Part shown: positions 23,196-34,654 of the stretch, piece after piece
Layout of the letters: every line of letters starts with the position of its first letter
Numbering within the stretch: position 1 is the stretch's first letter
NCBI GenBank assembly: GCA_958295665.1
Contig: OY282560.1
Coordinates: 50,158,333-50,222,332, forward strand
Length of the DNA: 64,000 nucleotides
From: Tipula vernalis
Lineage: Eukaryota > Arthropoda > Insecta > Diptera > Tipulidae
Direction: 5' to 3'
Program-made: the position numbers and the translations under genes
Notes under the pieces: generated by a model
What the model was told of the DNA's origin: nothing
Database searches by the model: none
Seen by the model: the letters and a program-made list of their open reading frames with translations, nothing else

Positions 23196-24195
23196 CAGGG
23201 GTGCGATTATGTAAGCATTACGAGTTTCGAGTTACGATGACGTGCGACAAAACCCGATTATGTGTAGACATTACGAGTTGTTGTAATTGCGACTTGTTGC
23301 TGTGGTTTAACCAGAGCACCCTGTATTTTATAGAGCCATAATCAAAAAATCTGAGCTTTTATAAGGGAATTAGAAACGAGGAAAAAACCAAACTTTTCAT
23401 AGTAAAACACACAAAACATATGGGAAATCACTTTTTCTCCTAAGACAAATTTTTAAATGAAAACGTTACAAATTCTTAATTATGATTTCTGAAATACTTT
23501 CATAAATGTTTGAATTTCATCATATATGAATATCGTTCATTTGCTTGTAATAATTGATTTATTTAAACCAAAATATTAAAAAAAAATTCATAACAACAGC
23601 ATTCTGGTCAAATTGAAATAAAAGCTTACTACGATTCGTTTGGTCATTATGTCAATTTTCGTATTTTTCTGTAACCATTTTAGACATCTTACTTACACTA
23701 GTAAAACTAAAGATAAATTTAGCAAGTATTATTTTAATTTGTCAGAGCCAACTTTGATGTATTTTTCAAAATGAAAGTTCGAAAAAATATATTTTAGAAA
23801 TAATTTAATTTTAATATTTGTGCAATTAATATTTACTTAATACCAATATGGCCTTCTCGTATATTGTTCTTAAAGATATGTAGACAACTTTTACATAAAT
23901 ATTTTATAATATTTTTGCTTTTTTCATTGAAAAACTTGAAGTTAAAAAACACCATTTTTACTATGGATTCCTATGCAAAAGTGAAAAGTTATATCACTAA
24001 AAAAGCTTCTAAAAAATACGTCATTAAGATTATGGCTCTATACTCTAGAAGGCTCTGGTTTTACTCATACAACTTTTTAAGTACGACAGATAAGTCGTAA
24101 TGATTAAAAAGATTATTTTTAAACAAAATTGGTTAACATATTTTGTATTGTCGAAACTCGTAACTCGTAATACGAGATACATAATCACACCCCAG
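23196..24195. mobile_element. 1.0-kb foldback DNA element with long inverted ends
   Basis: The left end reads CAGGGGTGCGATTATGTA and the right end, reverse-complemented, reads CTGGGGTGTGATTATGTA. Similarity continues inward: ACGAGTTTCGAGTTACGA on the left answers ACGAGTTACGAGTTTCGA on the right. Further in, ACCAGAG and ATAGAGCCATAATC blocks occur on both arms at about 23310-23345 and 24020-24060. The arms are therefore about 150-200 bp or more, with a low-complexity middle and no transposase frame. The CAGGGGTG ends resemble hAT-type termini, but I do not see a clean 8-bp target duplication, so the superfamily is open. Confidence 0.65.
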
Positions 24196-24589
24196 ACAAA
24201 ATGTTCTGAATCATTATTTGTACACTTACTTCAAACAATCTCTGCGCATTGCCTCTAACTCGCTGTTTCCTCGTCACTGCCGTCGCTTATACTCTTGCCT
24301 GTTCATTACATTAGTATTTATTTTATTTTATTTATTATTTATTACCTCTTAAAATCAGAAAAAGTGTGAAGGCACTTGTATAAGAAGTTTTATTATAATA
24401 TATGTACAATAATTTATTTTAAGCTATACATGTATATTTACAAATATGTTTATTATTTACCCGACAAACAATCTCAATATTTAGTACTGACAAATAACTA
24501 ATGGAGGACTGGAGGACCGAACTTTATTTTGGCAGACTTCACTTTCTTCAAGTACTGTAAAAAAACCTTGTTTTGGAACATCTTGGGCG

Positions 24590-25340
24590 GGCTCTAATGT
24601 CGACAATTTGTAAGTGACATTCTCCGTAAATAAACCGTTATTTTGTTTGTATCAGATAACGTTATGCAGTCCCCTCATCCTTAATATGTAAGTGAAATTG
24701 TTGGATATAAAACCGTCCAATAGTCGAACATTTACATGTAAAATTTGCCGTAAATCAACCATCTCTTTGTGTGTATCAGGCAGCATTCTACAGTCCACTT
24801 GCCGTTAATATGTAAGTGAAATTATCGGATAAAAAACCGTCCAATTGTCTAACATTTATATGTGAAATTTGCCGTAAAGAAACGTATCAGATAACATTCT
24901 GCAGTCCCCTCACCGTTAATATGTAAGTGAAGTTTTCGGATAAAACACCGTCCCATTGACGAACATTCGCCAAGTAAAATATCTCGTAAAACATCATCTA
25001 ATTGTCGGGAATTTGTACGTACAATTTTCAGTACATAAACCGATATAGATAATTGGCTCGATTCAACGTAAATATATTTTTCTTTTCTTCTATTCTGCAT
25101 TCCTAATAAAATTTGATCGATTATCAAATAATTCGGAAGTTCCTGCGGGTGGTAGTTTAAAATTCACTTCGATTTTTTAAGAAAGAATAAAACAAAAGGC
25201 AATAATAAATTTAGAAGATATATGTACATTGGACCGGGTCTAATATTCTGCAGCCTTCTGCCCTTTTATATATAACTGAAATTGTCGGTTAAACCACCGT
25301 GTAATTGTCGAAAATTTGTAAGTACATTTTCTTAATTTGA
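24590..25340. repeat. Degenerate tandem repeat, ~111-124 bp unit
   Basis: The word GTATCAG starts successive units at about 24650, 24773 and 24884. Each unit runs through CAGTCC, then TTAATATGTAAGTGAA, then GGATAAAA-ACCGTCC, and a TTGCCGTAAA end. A half unit precedes the first full copy near 24600, and a diverged copy appears at about 25240-25340. Copies differ by many substitutions, so the array is old. Confidence 0.75.
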
Positions 25341-25618
25341 ACCCTTGTTATTATAAGGAAAATTGTAAATTATTGCGTTTAATTCTACGTTCTCTGTTAG
25401 GCGTTGCACATCTAAAACTCTACTAGATCTATTCATAAGGGCTATATTAGCTATACTAATAGTTAGAACTTCAATTTCCAGAGTTTCGAAGCTCGATTTT
25501 TAAGCTTGTGGTATAATATTCCAGACGATCTCCGTCATCCTCTATAATACAGATCCTGAAAAGGGATTCGAAATACAAATTAGTATTTAAATTTAGTTTT
25601 TAATTTGTTATTATTTAC

Positions 25619-25822
25619 CATTTTTTCTCCAGGGAAATACTTTTGAATATCGGTAGAAATTTGTTCAAAATATGTCGGTGAAACTGGGACTTCGATAATT
25701 TCGTCTACAATAGACGAAACAAGTAATTCTCTACTCTTCTCGTCTAATTGTGGTGGTGTGTTCGAATTAAATATCCGTAATATTTTACTTCCTTTATTGG
25801 TCTCAAGAAATTGTCCCAAATT
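25619..25822 (-). CDS. Exon-like coding segment of an arthropod uncharacterised family
   Basis: On the minus strand a segment of 68 codons is bounded by a good acceptor (TTTTCATTTCAG before 25822) and a donor (ATG then GTAAAT at 25618). It reads NLGQFLETNKGSKILRIFNS, QLDEKSRELLVSSIVDEII and TYFEQISTDIQKYFPGEKM. I recall this layout (short helical start, R/S-x-LV-x-IIVD-x-I, ending FPxE) from a multicopy, uncharacterised protein family in arthropods whose next residues are usually YYxP. Splice-bounded exons and intact frames suggest a real or recently lost gene. Upstream, 25891-26032 has a Ser-rich open stretch ending SPLDL just before a possible donor, but its first in-phase codon after the likely acceptor is TGA, so the model does not close. 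Confidence 0.45.
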
Positions 25823-26082
25823 CTGAAATGAAAACAAGAATATGAAATAATAATTTTTATCCTTAATATTATTTTGCCAAACTAACCAAATCTAATGGCG
25901 AAACCACATCACTAGCTCGAGAAGAGCCAGACGGGGACTGAGTTCGGATCCAGTCGGATAAGGAGGAGTTTATTGAGCAGGTACTTGAACAACTAGTAGT
26001 TGAATACAAATTGGCCGTTGAATATCACTGTAAAATATAAATATTATTGTAGCATTATTAAAAATAAAATTCAAACCAATTT

Positions 26083-26190
26083 TACATTTTCTTCATGCCA
26101 TTGTACAATTCTCAGGCGCCACTTCAACTTACGACGCACTTGCTTTAGCTCAGGAAACATTTGCTCTTGGTCATTATGTGATATTCCTAG
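26083..26190 (-). pseudogene. Small coding-like segment upstream of the 25.6-kb exon
   Basis: The minus strand reads DQEQMFPELKQVRRKLKW then RLRIVQWHEENVK, a basic helical stretch open for over 30 codons. It lies 5' of the Ser-rich and family exons on the same strand, so it may be an earlier part of the same gene. I do not recognise it and cannot prove splice sites. Confidence 0.25.
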
Positions 26191-26399
26191 TTAACATCAC
26201 ATACTACCACTTTTTCCACTTTACACCACAGTTTAAAAAATCTAAGTTTTTTTAAACACAAAAAATCTCACTTTTCAGTGTTCAGATGACAAAACTTTTT
26301 TACGTTCTTCACTGTTGAAGATTCGCGATAGATTCCTTTTTGGTATACATCTATTGTATTATATAATGGTAATGTATATACCATTATAACAATTTAACT

Positions 26400-26705
26400 A
26401 TTCTTTTCTTGTATCAAGAAATGCTTCGTCAATTGATATACTTTGTTTTCTTGTTATGAGAAATAAGTTTTTCATATTATGAAATAATTTCTTGTATCAT
26501 AAATATTTTCTCAGATTGAGAAATTATTATTCAATTGTGTCATTCTTGAGAGGAGAAAATGTTTTCTTGTCCTGAGAAATGTAAAATAATAGGTTTCTTG
26601 TTAAGAGAATTTATTAAGAAAAAGTTTCTTCCATTGAAGGTTTTGTCTCAGTTCAAGAGTAATATATAAAAATTGGTTGTTTCGAAAAGAGAAGAAACTT
26701 TTCTT
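26400..26705. repeat. Cluster of TTTCTTGT / GAGAAA short inverted units
   Basis: Within 300 bp the words TTTCTTG or TTCTTG and their complements CAAGAAA, GAGAAA or AGAGAA alternate at least eight times. One is a perfect small hairpin, TTTCTTGTATCAAGAAA, at about 26406-26422. It looks like a decayed array of short palindromic units. Confidence 0.5.
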
Positions 26706-27583
26706 GTTGTACCACCTGATTAATTGATCTACTAATCTAAATAATTTGATATGTATTTCAAAACGGCGTGTAATTTATACCCTTCATTCAAAATAAAATA
26801 AAGTTCAGAATCAAACTTTATTCTTGTTTATAAATTTATAAGATAGAGAAGTATGATGAACGTATATTTACATATTAAGAAAATGTTGTATTTTTAAAAT
26901 GAGAGATTTCCAGAAAATTGGAAAATATATTTTGAGAAAAGGTTTCATTTCGTTTTAAGAAAAATTCTATCTTATCTTTAACATTTCAATAGTTTTGCTA
27001 TTTGGTGTAAAACTGATGTTTTGATAGTATAATAGCAAAAATAAAATATAATAGCTATCAAATTTTAATACCTATTATATTTTATTGTAGAAGCAGTCTA
27101 AATTATTTATATAATTATTATTCGACCTATAAATTCCAATTATATTCAGTTGTAGTTTAGACATTTTAACTACTAGAAAATTATTAAACCTATTCGATTG
27201 TTCTAAAACATCACAGGCCTCAATATTAATATCAACAAATATACTAACTTACCCTCCAACTAGATTTTTTAGATCTTTTACACCATTCGACCTTGTAGAG
27301 TGAAAACTATTGAAACTTGGAATATTAAAAAATATTGTTTAATGTTTTCTGATCCAAGATTCAGATATTATAATAACTTGAGGTTAATCAGAATTTCTAA
27401 CTAATGTCTTGTTTCTCAAGACATTGAGCTGATATTCTATGTCATAGAAGTCCTCAGTGTTTAAATTGAGACTCATCTTTGCCAATGTTACTTGAAAATG
27501 AGAGCAACGAGTTTGGTAATTACTTACATGAAACAGATCCAATAAAACTTATGTTAATTAAACAATATATTGGAAAAATCTTA
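26706..27583. other. AT-rich noncoding stretch
   Basis: Nothing coding is supported. It contains one perfect 15-bp stem (AATAAAATATAATAG at 27040-27054 answering CTATTATATTTTATT at 27072-27086) with a 17-base loop. This is AT-only and not convincing as a small-RNA precursor. Confidence 0.5.
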
Positions 27584-28330
27584 CTTAAGATTCTGATGGG
27601 ATGCCTTCGTCGAAACTTATTCGATGGTTGATGTCTCTGCATTTTAAAATATCCTCGGAAGATTTTATCCGTATTATTTGCTCTTTTTTGTTTTTCCGGA
27701 CATAGACAACTCCGTTTTCTGTCCATTTAAATTCATAATAATTGTTGTGTCTCCCCAAAATTTCTGATAATAATTGTTGTGTCTCTCTTACTAACATACT
27801 TTAATTTGAATATTTAATCCATTTGGCAGATCAATCTCCTTCTGCTCTTTTAATTTATTTTTTCTCTTGTTTCTTTTTCTTTTAAAGGTGAGAATAATTA
27901 GGCGAGATTTCCCATTTAATTTGCGAGGATTCATTTTGGATGCATGTTTAATATTGCCAGTGTCCATTTTCAAATGATTAAATAAATATTTTTTAATAGT
28001 ACCTGTCTGTGGTTGTGTCCCCATGTACATTTGATGATTAGGTATTGTATTAATGCCCTCAAACCCTGGAATTTCAAAACAGATAGCTTTTTTATTTAAT
28101 TTGTTTTGTTTTAAGCTTCCTATATCAGCCATGATTATTTCAACATGATGCTTCAGATCGTTGTTTTCTTAAACTAGTTTCTCCATACCTTTACGTAAAA
28201 TATGGTTCTCCTCTTTGGTTGCAGTTTAAACCTCTTTCATTTCTTTTATTTGTCGTTTAATTGTTGTAACAATGTAATTGTTTCCGTTGCCTGTGAATCA
28301 TCTGCTTTAGAATTATTATAGAGACAATAT
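27584..28330 (-). pseudogene. Coiled-coil plus FP-C-like domain protein (LINE ORF1-like), broken
   Basis: Read on the minus strand, a coiled-coil-like stretch at about 28320-28140 (ITLLQQLNDK, EENHILRKGMEKLV, ENNDLKHHVEIIMADIGSL) leads into LKQNKLNKKAICFEIPGF. It then runs through a basic KRNKRKNKLKEQ stretch, and after a frameshift near 27795 through VRETQQLLSEIL, YYEFKWTENGVVYVRKNKK and IIRIKSSEDIL to a stop at 27584. Coiled coil, then EI-x-G-(V/I)P, then a Trp-rich VWT/FKWT...VYVRK...I-x-S-x-EDL end is the layout of arthropod proteins carrying a baculovirus FP-type C-terminal domain, many of them LINE ORF1 proteins. At least five stops in the coil (mostly TAA/TGA where Glu/Gln/Lys are expected) show decay. 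Confidence 0.6.
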
Positions 28331-31089
28331 TATTAATTTAATTTAATTATTAAACTCTCAAACTTAACGGCTTTTGTTCTAAATTACTTACTTGTTATAT
28401 AAACGAAAAAAACGTTTCAAAACCCTAACCAAAAAAATGTGGGTTTTTCTTAACGTCGGAAACGTTCACGTTTTTTTTTGGCCAGAATAGGAGATAACGT
28501 TAAGGAGATAAGGAGATAAGTTACGTTTTTTTTTTCGAAATGTAGCTACTGTTAAAATCACCAATCAGACGAAATTTTAACATATAGCAGTTGCAGGTTT
28601 CCGCAAAGGCATTTGTTGAAGAACTGAAGTCATTGCTTTCATTTTTTCACTTACCATGCCATAAGTTTTTTAATGATTGAAGGCTGTTGTTCACTTATTT
28701 TTTTTAAAGTTGGGGGTAATTGATGTGACTTTCTAGCGGTATTTTCCCCCAATTTTATAAATATTTTGCTGGCGACGTGTTTAAAGCGACATATCTTCCT
28801 TAACCGTGACAATTTTACCTTTTGTAACCTTTGCATCTCTTTTTCAATCTTCCGACTCAGACCCTCCATTATTGATCATTTGAAAACAATATCTCAATAA
28901 ATTATACAATGATCTTGGTGGATGAAACCGATTCAAATAATTCTAAGTTTTAGAGTAATCATTTAATTGTAAAATTCAAATTCTATATAAAGTACATTGT
29001 AAAGAGCAATTAAGATTAGATAAGAATATACGGATTATTTAGGGTTTATATTAGGTCTAGGTCACTGTTTTAAGCCTTTAAGCGAGAATTATTTATTATA
29101 ATTCGTCATAGTTTAATAATTATATTGTTTTTTAATATTTTCTTAATTTCTAATTAAATCGTATTCTAAACTCCTTCTAATTCTATTTATTTATATAAAA
29201 TTTCTTCCAAACATTTCACATTCAACGTTTGCTTATTAATTACGTTTTATTTCTTCGTTTAGTACTGAAATGTTCTTTTAAAGTGATCTACTTTTTCTAA
29301 TTAATCAGACAAATCTATAATTTGAATAAACCGCTAAAAGTTAGCCTTACCATTATTATGGTAAAGATAATTATATAAAATATGGACAGATTTGATTTGT
29401 GGTAGGTACCAATTTTGAAATCACATTATAAAATTAAGTCAAAGTCAAGATAATATTTCATTAACTCAATTGACCTTATACCTTGATCCTAATCCACTAT
29501 ATTTCTATTAATCATAAATAGATAATCCAAATATCAAGGAAATCTCATATTTTCTATTTTCTAACCCCATTTCTCATAAAAAGACACTACATAACATAAA
29601 TTATGTATGTGCTACGTATCTTTGTACTACATACATACATAAAACAGCAAGTGGATATCTTAAAATAAATCGGTTTATAAAACTATTTAACGTAACATTC
29701 GTGTTCTAATTTTTATGAGTATTAATAGTAAAATAAATAGTTTGTGTGTGTTTTTTTTATTAATTGAATAGCGCGGTGCAGACATATTCCTATAGAATCA
29801 TTTAATATATAGAGCACACTCGTAGTAAGTAGTAAAATTCGATTTGTTTGTTTTCGTTACACGCAGTTATAGTCTGATTTTGTTGAATAGAGCTATTGAT
29901 CCATGATCATGATCGTTATTGATCTATATTTTATACGGCAATGTGGTACTATGGAGTGTTTTATGTGATTGGTTTTTCGGCCTACGTATTTATTTAAAAG
30001 AAGCCAATAAAAATAAAAATTGATTTGTTAATTAAATTAAATATGGTACGATAAATAATAATTATTCCGTTCTCGTCAAAACCACACATGCGACAAGAAA
30101 AATTTAAACCAAACCAACTTATTAGCCAACAAAACATTTCATTTTTTTAAGACAGCTGTCTAGTACATTATGTACTCGTCTACTATAGTTACGATATAGC
30201 ATATAAACAATAACATACAATTTTATAAATCTAATAATAGTTATTATTTAACTTATAGCTATTACATAACTAAATGAACCGCATCAAGCCATATAAATAA
30301 CATCAATAGCAAATATTTAAGTAAATATATCAATCATTTGTAACTCATTAAGCGACTAATAAATTTAGTAGGTATGCCTTACCAAAATAGCTCCAATGTC
30401 GCAGTTTATTCCATCCAGAATCAATTACCACCAGCCAACGTTATAATTTATTACCATCATGACTTTCGTTTATTAGTCTGTCATATTTTATCTTAATAAT
30501 CGTCGACAAATTTTCATCGTTTACTTTTGCATCGAGTGCCAAAATAGATTCGGTGCGTGTATTTAATATTTGTACTCGTAGCTTGTAATTTCACTTTTAG
30601 TGATGACATAATTTTATAAATTTAGTAATGAAAAAGGGATGATTTTTAAGATAAAATTGCATAGTGTAATTGGTCTAAGTGGAAATTCGATCAATTGTTA
30701 GATTTCGTATATATACAAAGGAATATTTTCTGTATCATATGATGTGTCAAGTTTATACATTTGTAATACTTCTTCATGTCATCTCGTTAAATTATGTCTC
30801 GAATATGTATTTTGCCAAGGCGTTCATTTATTTGCAAATTTTTACTTATTCTAGTTGTAAGAAATGTACGCTTTTATAATTCTGGAGGTAGAATTTTACA
30901 AGTTTTGATTTTATCATCTCAATAAGATTGTAAACAATTATCGATCATTCTGACTTTAAGCTTGAAATGCCTTGCATTTGGCTGCGCGCTCTACATCCAA
31001 ATATTTAGCTGCTTTCATTCTGCTAAAACTCCTACACTTACATTATTTGCAAAAAAAGTATTACTTTTAATTTGGTATAACTATTCATT
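28331..31089. other. AT-rich noncoding stretch
   Basis: There is no confident gene. The 72-codon minus-strand open stretch at 28651-28869 is basic and coiled (RKIEKEMQRLQKVKLSRLRK) and could be a lost exon of the ORF1-like remnant beside it, but I cannot connect them. The rest is A/T-rich and includes a CATACATACATA microsatellite near 29630. Confidence 0.45.
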
Positions 31090-32350
31090 TTTTTCAGTCA
31101 TTATCCGCTCATTATTCACTCATCATACACTGATTATTCACTTATAATTCTCCCATTATTCTTTGATTACTCATCCATTATTCTCTCATTATTAATTTAT
31201 TCGCTTTACTATGTTATTCCCTTTTTATTTTTTAATTATTCACGAATTATTCATTCATTATTTTCTCATTAAAGATTTTCGAAACCAATTTTTACGATTC
31301 GCTAATGCCCTGTAGCTAATGGCTTATTCACAGGAAACACGATTTTACTCGTACGAGTAAAAATGATTCACGGATTTCTCTTAAATTACGTCGTAAAATA
31401 AATATTAGTCACTTAAAAAATAGGTAATAAACAATTCCGAATGTATTGCTAAGGAAAATTTTCTTAAAGGAATTTTCCAATATGGCCGCGATTTAAACAT
31501 TTTTTGCAGTTTTTATTAGGAAATGTGGGTTTTTTAAAAAAAAGTATTGATGACATTATATTCGGAATTGTTTATTAAATATTTTTTAAGTGACTAATAT
31601 TTATTTTACGCGTAATTTAAGAGAAATCCGTGAATCATTTTTACTCGTACGAGTAAAATCGCGTTTCATGTGAATAAGCTATAAGCAAATTCTCAGCTAA
31701 ATCATTTAATAAAAATAAATATAAATAACCACGTTGAATTAATAGCACTGGAAAATTGTGTGGAGTCTGCAAATAAACACGTTAAATCTCCAAGAAAATC
31801 AAGTTTTAAGTTTGTAACAGCACCATTTAACTGAAACAAAAGGTATTACCAAAGTTGAACCGTGATCTTTTAAGTGGTGTCTCGGGTTTTTCACATGCCA
31901 AATATTTAGTTACTTTTATTCTCATTATTCACTCTTTATTCATTGATGAATGATGAGTTCACTCATAATTTACGCGGATTATTCACACATTATTTACTCA
32001 TTATTCACTACTGGTGGTAGTATTATAGATTTCCATTACCACTTTGTTTTGTGTTCTTTTACTATTTTAATTATTTAAAATTATTTATGTATATTTCAAA
32101 TATAAAATTTATTTTTTGTATACTTTTATTATTCCATGATATAGTGATAATTTATTAATTTTTTAGAAAAATCGATTTGTGATTTTTTATCGTCACTGAT
32201 TATTTATTTCCTCATTATCCACTCATTTTCACTGATTACTCACTGAATAATGAATGATAAGTGAATAATGAGGAGTAATCAGTGAATAATGAATGATTAA
32301 TGAGGGAGTAGTGAAGTGAATATAGAATGAATAATGAGTGAATAATTGTT
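31090..32350. repeat. Degenerate ATTATTCACTC tract, partly inverted
   Basis: From about 31096 to 31275 and again at 31915-32010 and 32195-32240, the plus strand is a loose run of ATTATTCACTCATT-like words. From about 32245 to 32345 the complementary words GAATAATGAGTG and GTGAATAATGA take over, so the tract turns around near 32243. A hairpin element at 31312-31686 splits the tract. Confidence 0.75.
31312..31686. mobile_element. Hairpin (MITE/foldback) element with ~125-bp inverted arms
   Basis: The left arm 31312-31442 is answered by its reverse complement at 31560-31686 over almost its entire length, with about 10 percent differences. Outer ends read GGCTTATTCACAGGAAACACG and, on the other strand of the right side, AGCTTATTCACATGAAACGCG. 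Each arm contains a perfect 20-bp palindrome, TTTTACTCGTACGAGTAAAA, at 31343-31362 and 31639-31658. The 117-bp centre has no coding frame. It interrupts the ATTATTCACTC tract, so it is probably a later insertion. A TA target is possible but not proven. Confidence 0.75.
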
Positions 32351-32614
32351 GAATTGTAGCAACCCGAACGTGGTGTTACAACTTTTTGCTGGATAGGGGC
32401 GGATTATCAATCGCCTTACCAGCAAGCAATATTCTTTAAAATAAAATATTTATGAATTAGTTTTTATAGTCAGTATTCAAGGTCTTGGTAGATTTTTATA
32501 CAAATAAAAATTGGTCGAGTCGTAGTTTCAGAAGTAACCCACAGCAAATTTTCAAAATAATTCGAAGAATGAAAGGGCTAAATGAGGCTACTTCGGTTCG
32601 TGGCTAAATTCGAA

Positions 32615-32665
32615 GATAGTGTGGGAAATAGCGTCATATAGCGATAGTGTGGGAAATAGCGTCTC
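32615..32665. repeat. 28-bp period direct repeat
   Basis: The 21-bp block GATAGTGTGGGAAATAGCGT plus C occurs at 32615 and 32643 without mismatch. It is a short local duplication in noncoding sequence. Confidence 0.85.
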
Positions 32666-34073
32666 GAAAGACTTGATTTCCATCAGTAGTAAGTAATTTC
32701 AAGAAATTTTACCAATAAATCATGAATACTGCCGAGGACATACAACATAAGACCAGCTGAGAAAACGGCAATTAAGAAAGAAGTTCCATTTTATCAATTA
32801 TCTAACACAGTTCTTTGTGTAGGTAGTTTTGAAACTAACGACCTACAATTTAAAATGCCATTCAGCTATATAGGTAATAATAGAATTTTGTGAATATAAT
32901 AAGATTTTTTTGACCTTACTCCAAAAGGTTCGTAAATGCTTTAATTAAAAAAAAAAAAATATTTAATTGCCTAAGATTCCGCAAGTAGAAGATCTGCTTC
33001 TCCTTTCACCACTAAATTAGAATTAGAAACTGCAAATTTATTATTTTATCAAATTATTTTTTTATTTTAAAACGTGTTTCGCGCCTGAGGGTTTGTCAAC
33101 TCGCTTTAGCCATCGATCGCTTACGTCTTAGCGAAATTGGGAACGTATGGCCGCAGACATTTATCGCGGAATTTTGTAAAGCAAATTATGCAATTACGCA
33201 TAAGTAAAATAACTTTATTTAAGATACATAAATATGTTTAATCAAATTCAAGAATGTACAAATAAAAAATTTCCAAACCTCACATATGCAAACTAAATTT
33301 ATCACTATAAAAATATCTCCACTTAAATGTACCAATATTTTTGTTTTTATCTTTTGTATCAGACAAAAATATTAAACTAATACTATTGCACAATACTATT
33401 ATCGTAAAAAGTATATTCATCTCAAAGTTTTCGTACCTTTACGTAATGCATTTTTCATACGTCGATTTACTAGCAACAACCATTTTCACTTGCACTACCA
33501 TTTTTATCATGATTGTAGTAAAACCAAATATTTAGTATAAACAAAGTGATTGAGTAGAGCCGCGCTTTGTAAATTAAAAATGAATGCAGTAGATTTAATG
33601 AAAATTTTGGTTTTCCATAAAATTGGGAAATTAAATAGAAGTACGTCAATTAACACACCAGAATAAATACAAAGACATAAAATATGTTCTTATTTATTTA
33701 TTTTGGTGTTTTATATATACGTATATTGAACGATTTTATTTAGAAAATAAATAATTTTCTCATGTGTATAAGATGACATCGATTTTCCCGACTAACCTAA
33801 AAATATAACACATCATGAAAATATATAAAAAAAAAAAAATTTGCTCTTTTTTTTTTAATTTAATTTTTATTTAAATTTTATTTTTGTGTGTTTCGTTTCT
33901 CTTCTGTTTTTCTTAATTTTTTTTTTTGTATTCGTTAATTTTTTCTTAAATTTTTTATTTTTGAGTTGAACATTTTTGTAACGAACGAATGGTATATACA
34001 TTTTAATTTTAATAATTTAAATTTAATTGGATAAATAATTAATATATTTTGTTGTTTATTTGTGTAATTATAG
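32666..34073. other. AT-rich sequence upstream of the first identified exon
   Basis: This is probably an intron of the large plus-strand gene, because the exon at 34074 starts in phase 1 and needs an upstream coding exon. A GC-richer patch at about 33075-33185 contains ATGGCCGCAGAC, but its frame ends after ten codons and its possible donor is not in the needed phase. T-rich tracts precede the acceptor at 34072. Confidence 0.5.
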
Positions 34074-34654
34074 TGTCTTTGCCTGGCGCGGCCGCTGGAG
34101 AAACGGAGAACATTAGTGCAACAGTTCTCGAAAATTTAAATATTGAAAATATAAATAATAGTTGTAGTTCAAACGAAACAAATAATAATAGTTATAGTGA
34201 TAATAATGATAATGATATTGAAAATGAGCAAAGAGTAATAAAAGACGAAACAAATAATAATAATTTAGAAGTAATAAATGAAAATATAGAAAATATTTTA
34301 AATGAAAATCAAGAAAATTCACAAGAAGAACAAAACGAAATAATTAAAATTTTAGAAAATCCAATCACTATAACCGACGACCAACTAAAGAAATCACCGG
34401 AGTCGGGCGACGAATTTGTAGCGGAGTCGATTAAAATTCAAATTGAAACCGTTGACACTGTTATAACAGAGGCGGTAGCAGCGGTTGAGGCTGTTGAACC
34501 AACAAAAAGTGAATTAAATTTTTTAAAATTGCTTGCATCGATAATCGAGCACGAAACAGAAGAAGAAGAAGAAGAAGGTGACGACGGACAGGATAAACCA
34601 CCCGTGCCACTGCCAACTTATTGCTGGGAGGATTTAAAACGTGCCAAAGAACAG
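34074..34654 (+). CDS. Large gene, acidic exon (long isoform)
   Basis: This internal exon is bounded by the acceptor TAATTATAG (34065-34073) and the donor CAG/GTACGT (34655). It enters in phase 1 and leaves in phase 0. The apparent upstream extension of the frame starts at TTG inside the intron and is not coding. It encodes about 193 residues. First comes SLPGAAAGETEN, then a very Asn/Asp/Glu-rich stretch (SSNETNNNSYSDNNDND), then more conserved-looking SPESGDEFVAESIKIQIET, a short helix SELNFLKLLASIIEHE and a run of Glu. It ends LPTYCWEDLKRAKEQ, which joins directly to GGYPWTHLYKEPLG in the next exon. The composition indicates a disordered acidic segment followed by a short ordered aromatic motif spanning the splice junction. 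I do not recognise the protein. Confidence 0.8.

Noticed and set aside
27040..27086. Candidate microRNA hairpin
   Set aside because: The stem is only 15 bp and purely AT-rich apart from one pair. Such stems are expected by chance in this composition.
33160..33190. ATGGCCGCAGAC as the start codon of the large gene
   Set aside because: The frame closes after ten codons, and the only nearby GT would leave phase 2, while the exon at 34074 needs phase 1.
34049..34073. Possible signal peptide (LFICVIIVSLPGA) at the start of the 34-kb frame
   Set aside because: These codons begin at TTG and lie in the T-rich intron before an AG acceptor at 34073. They are not exonic, so no secretion signal is claimed.
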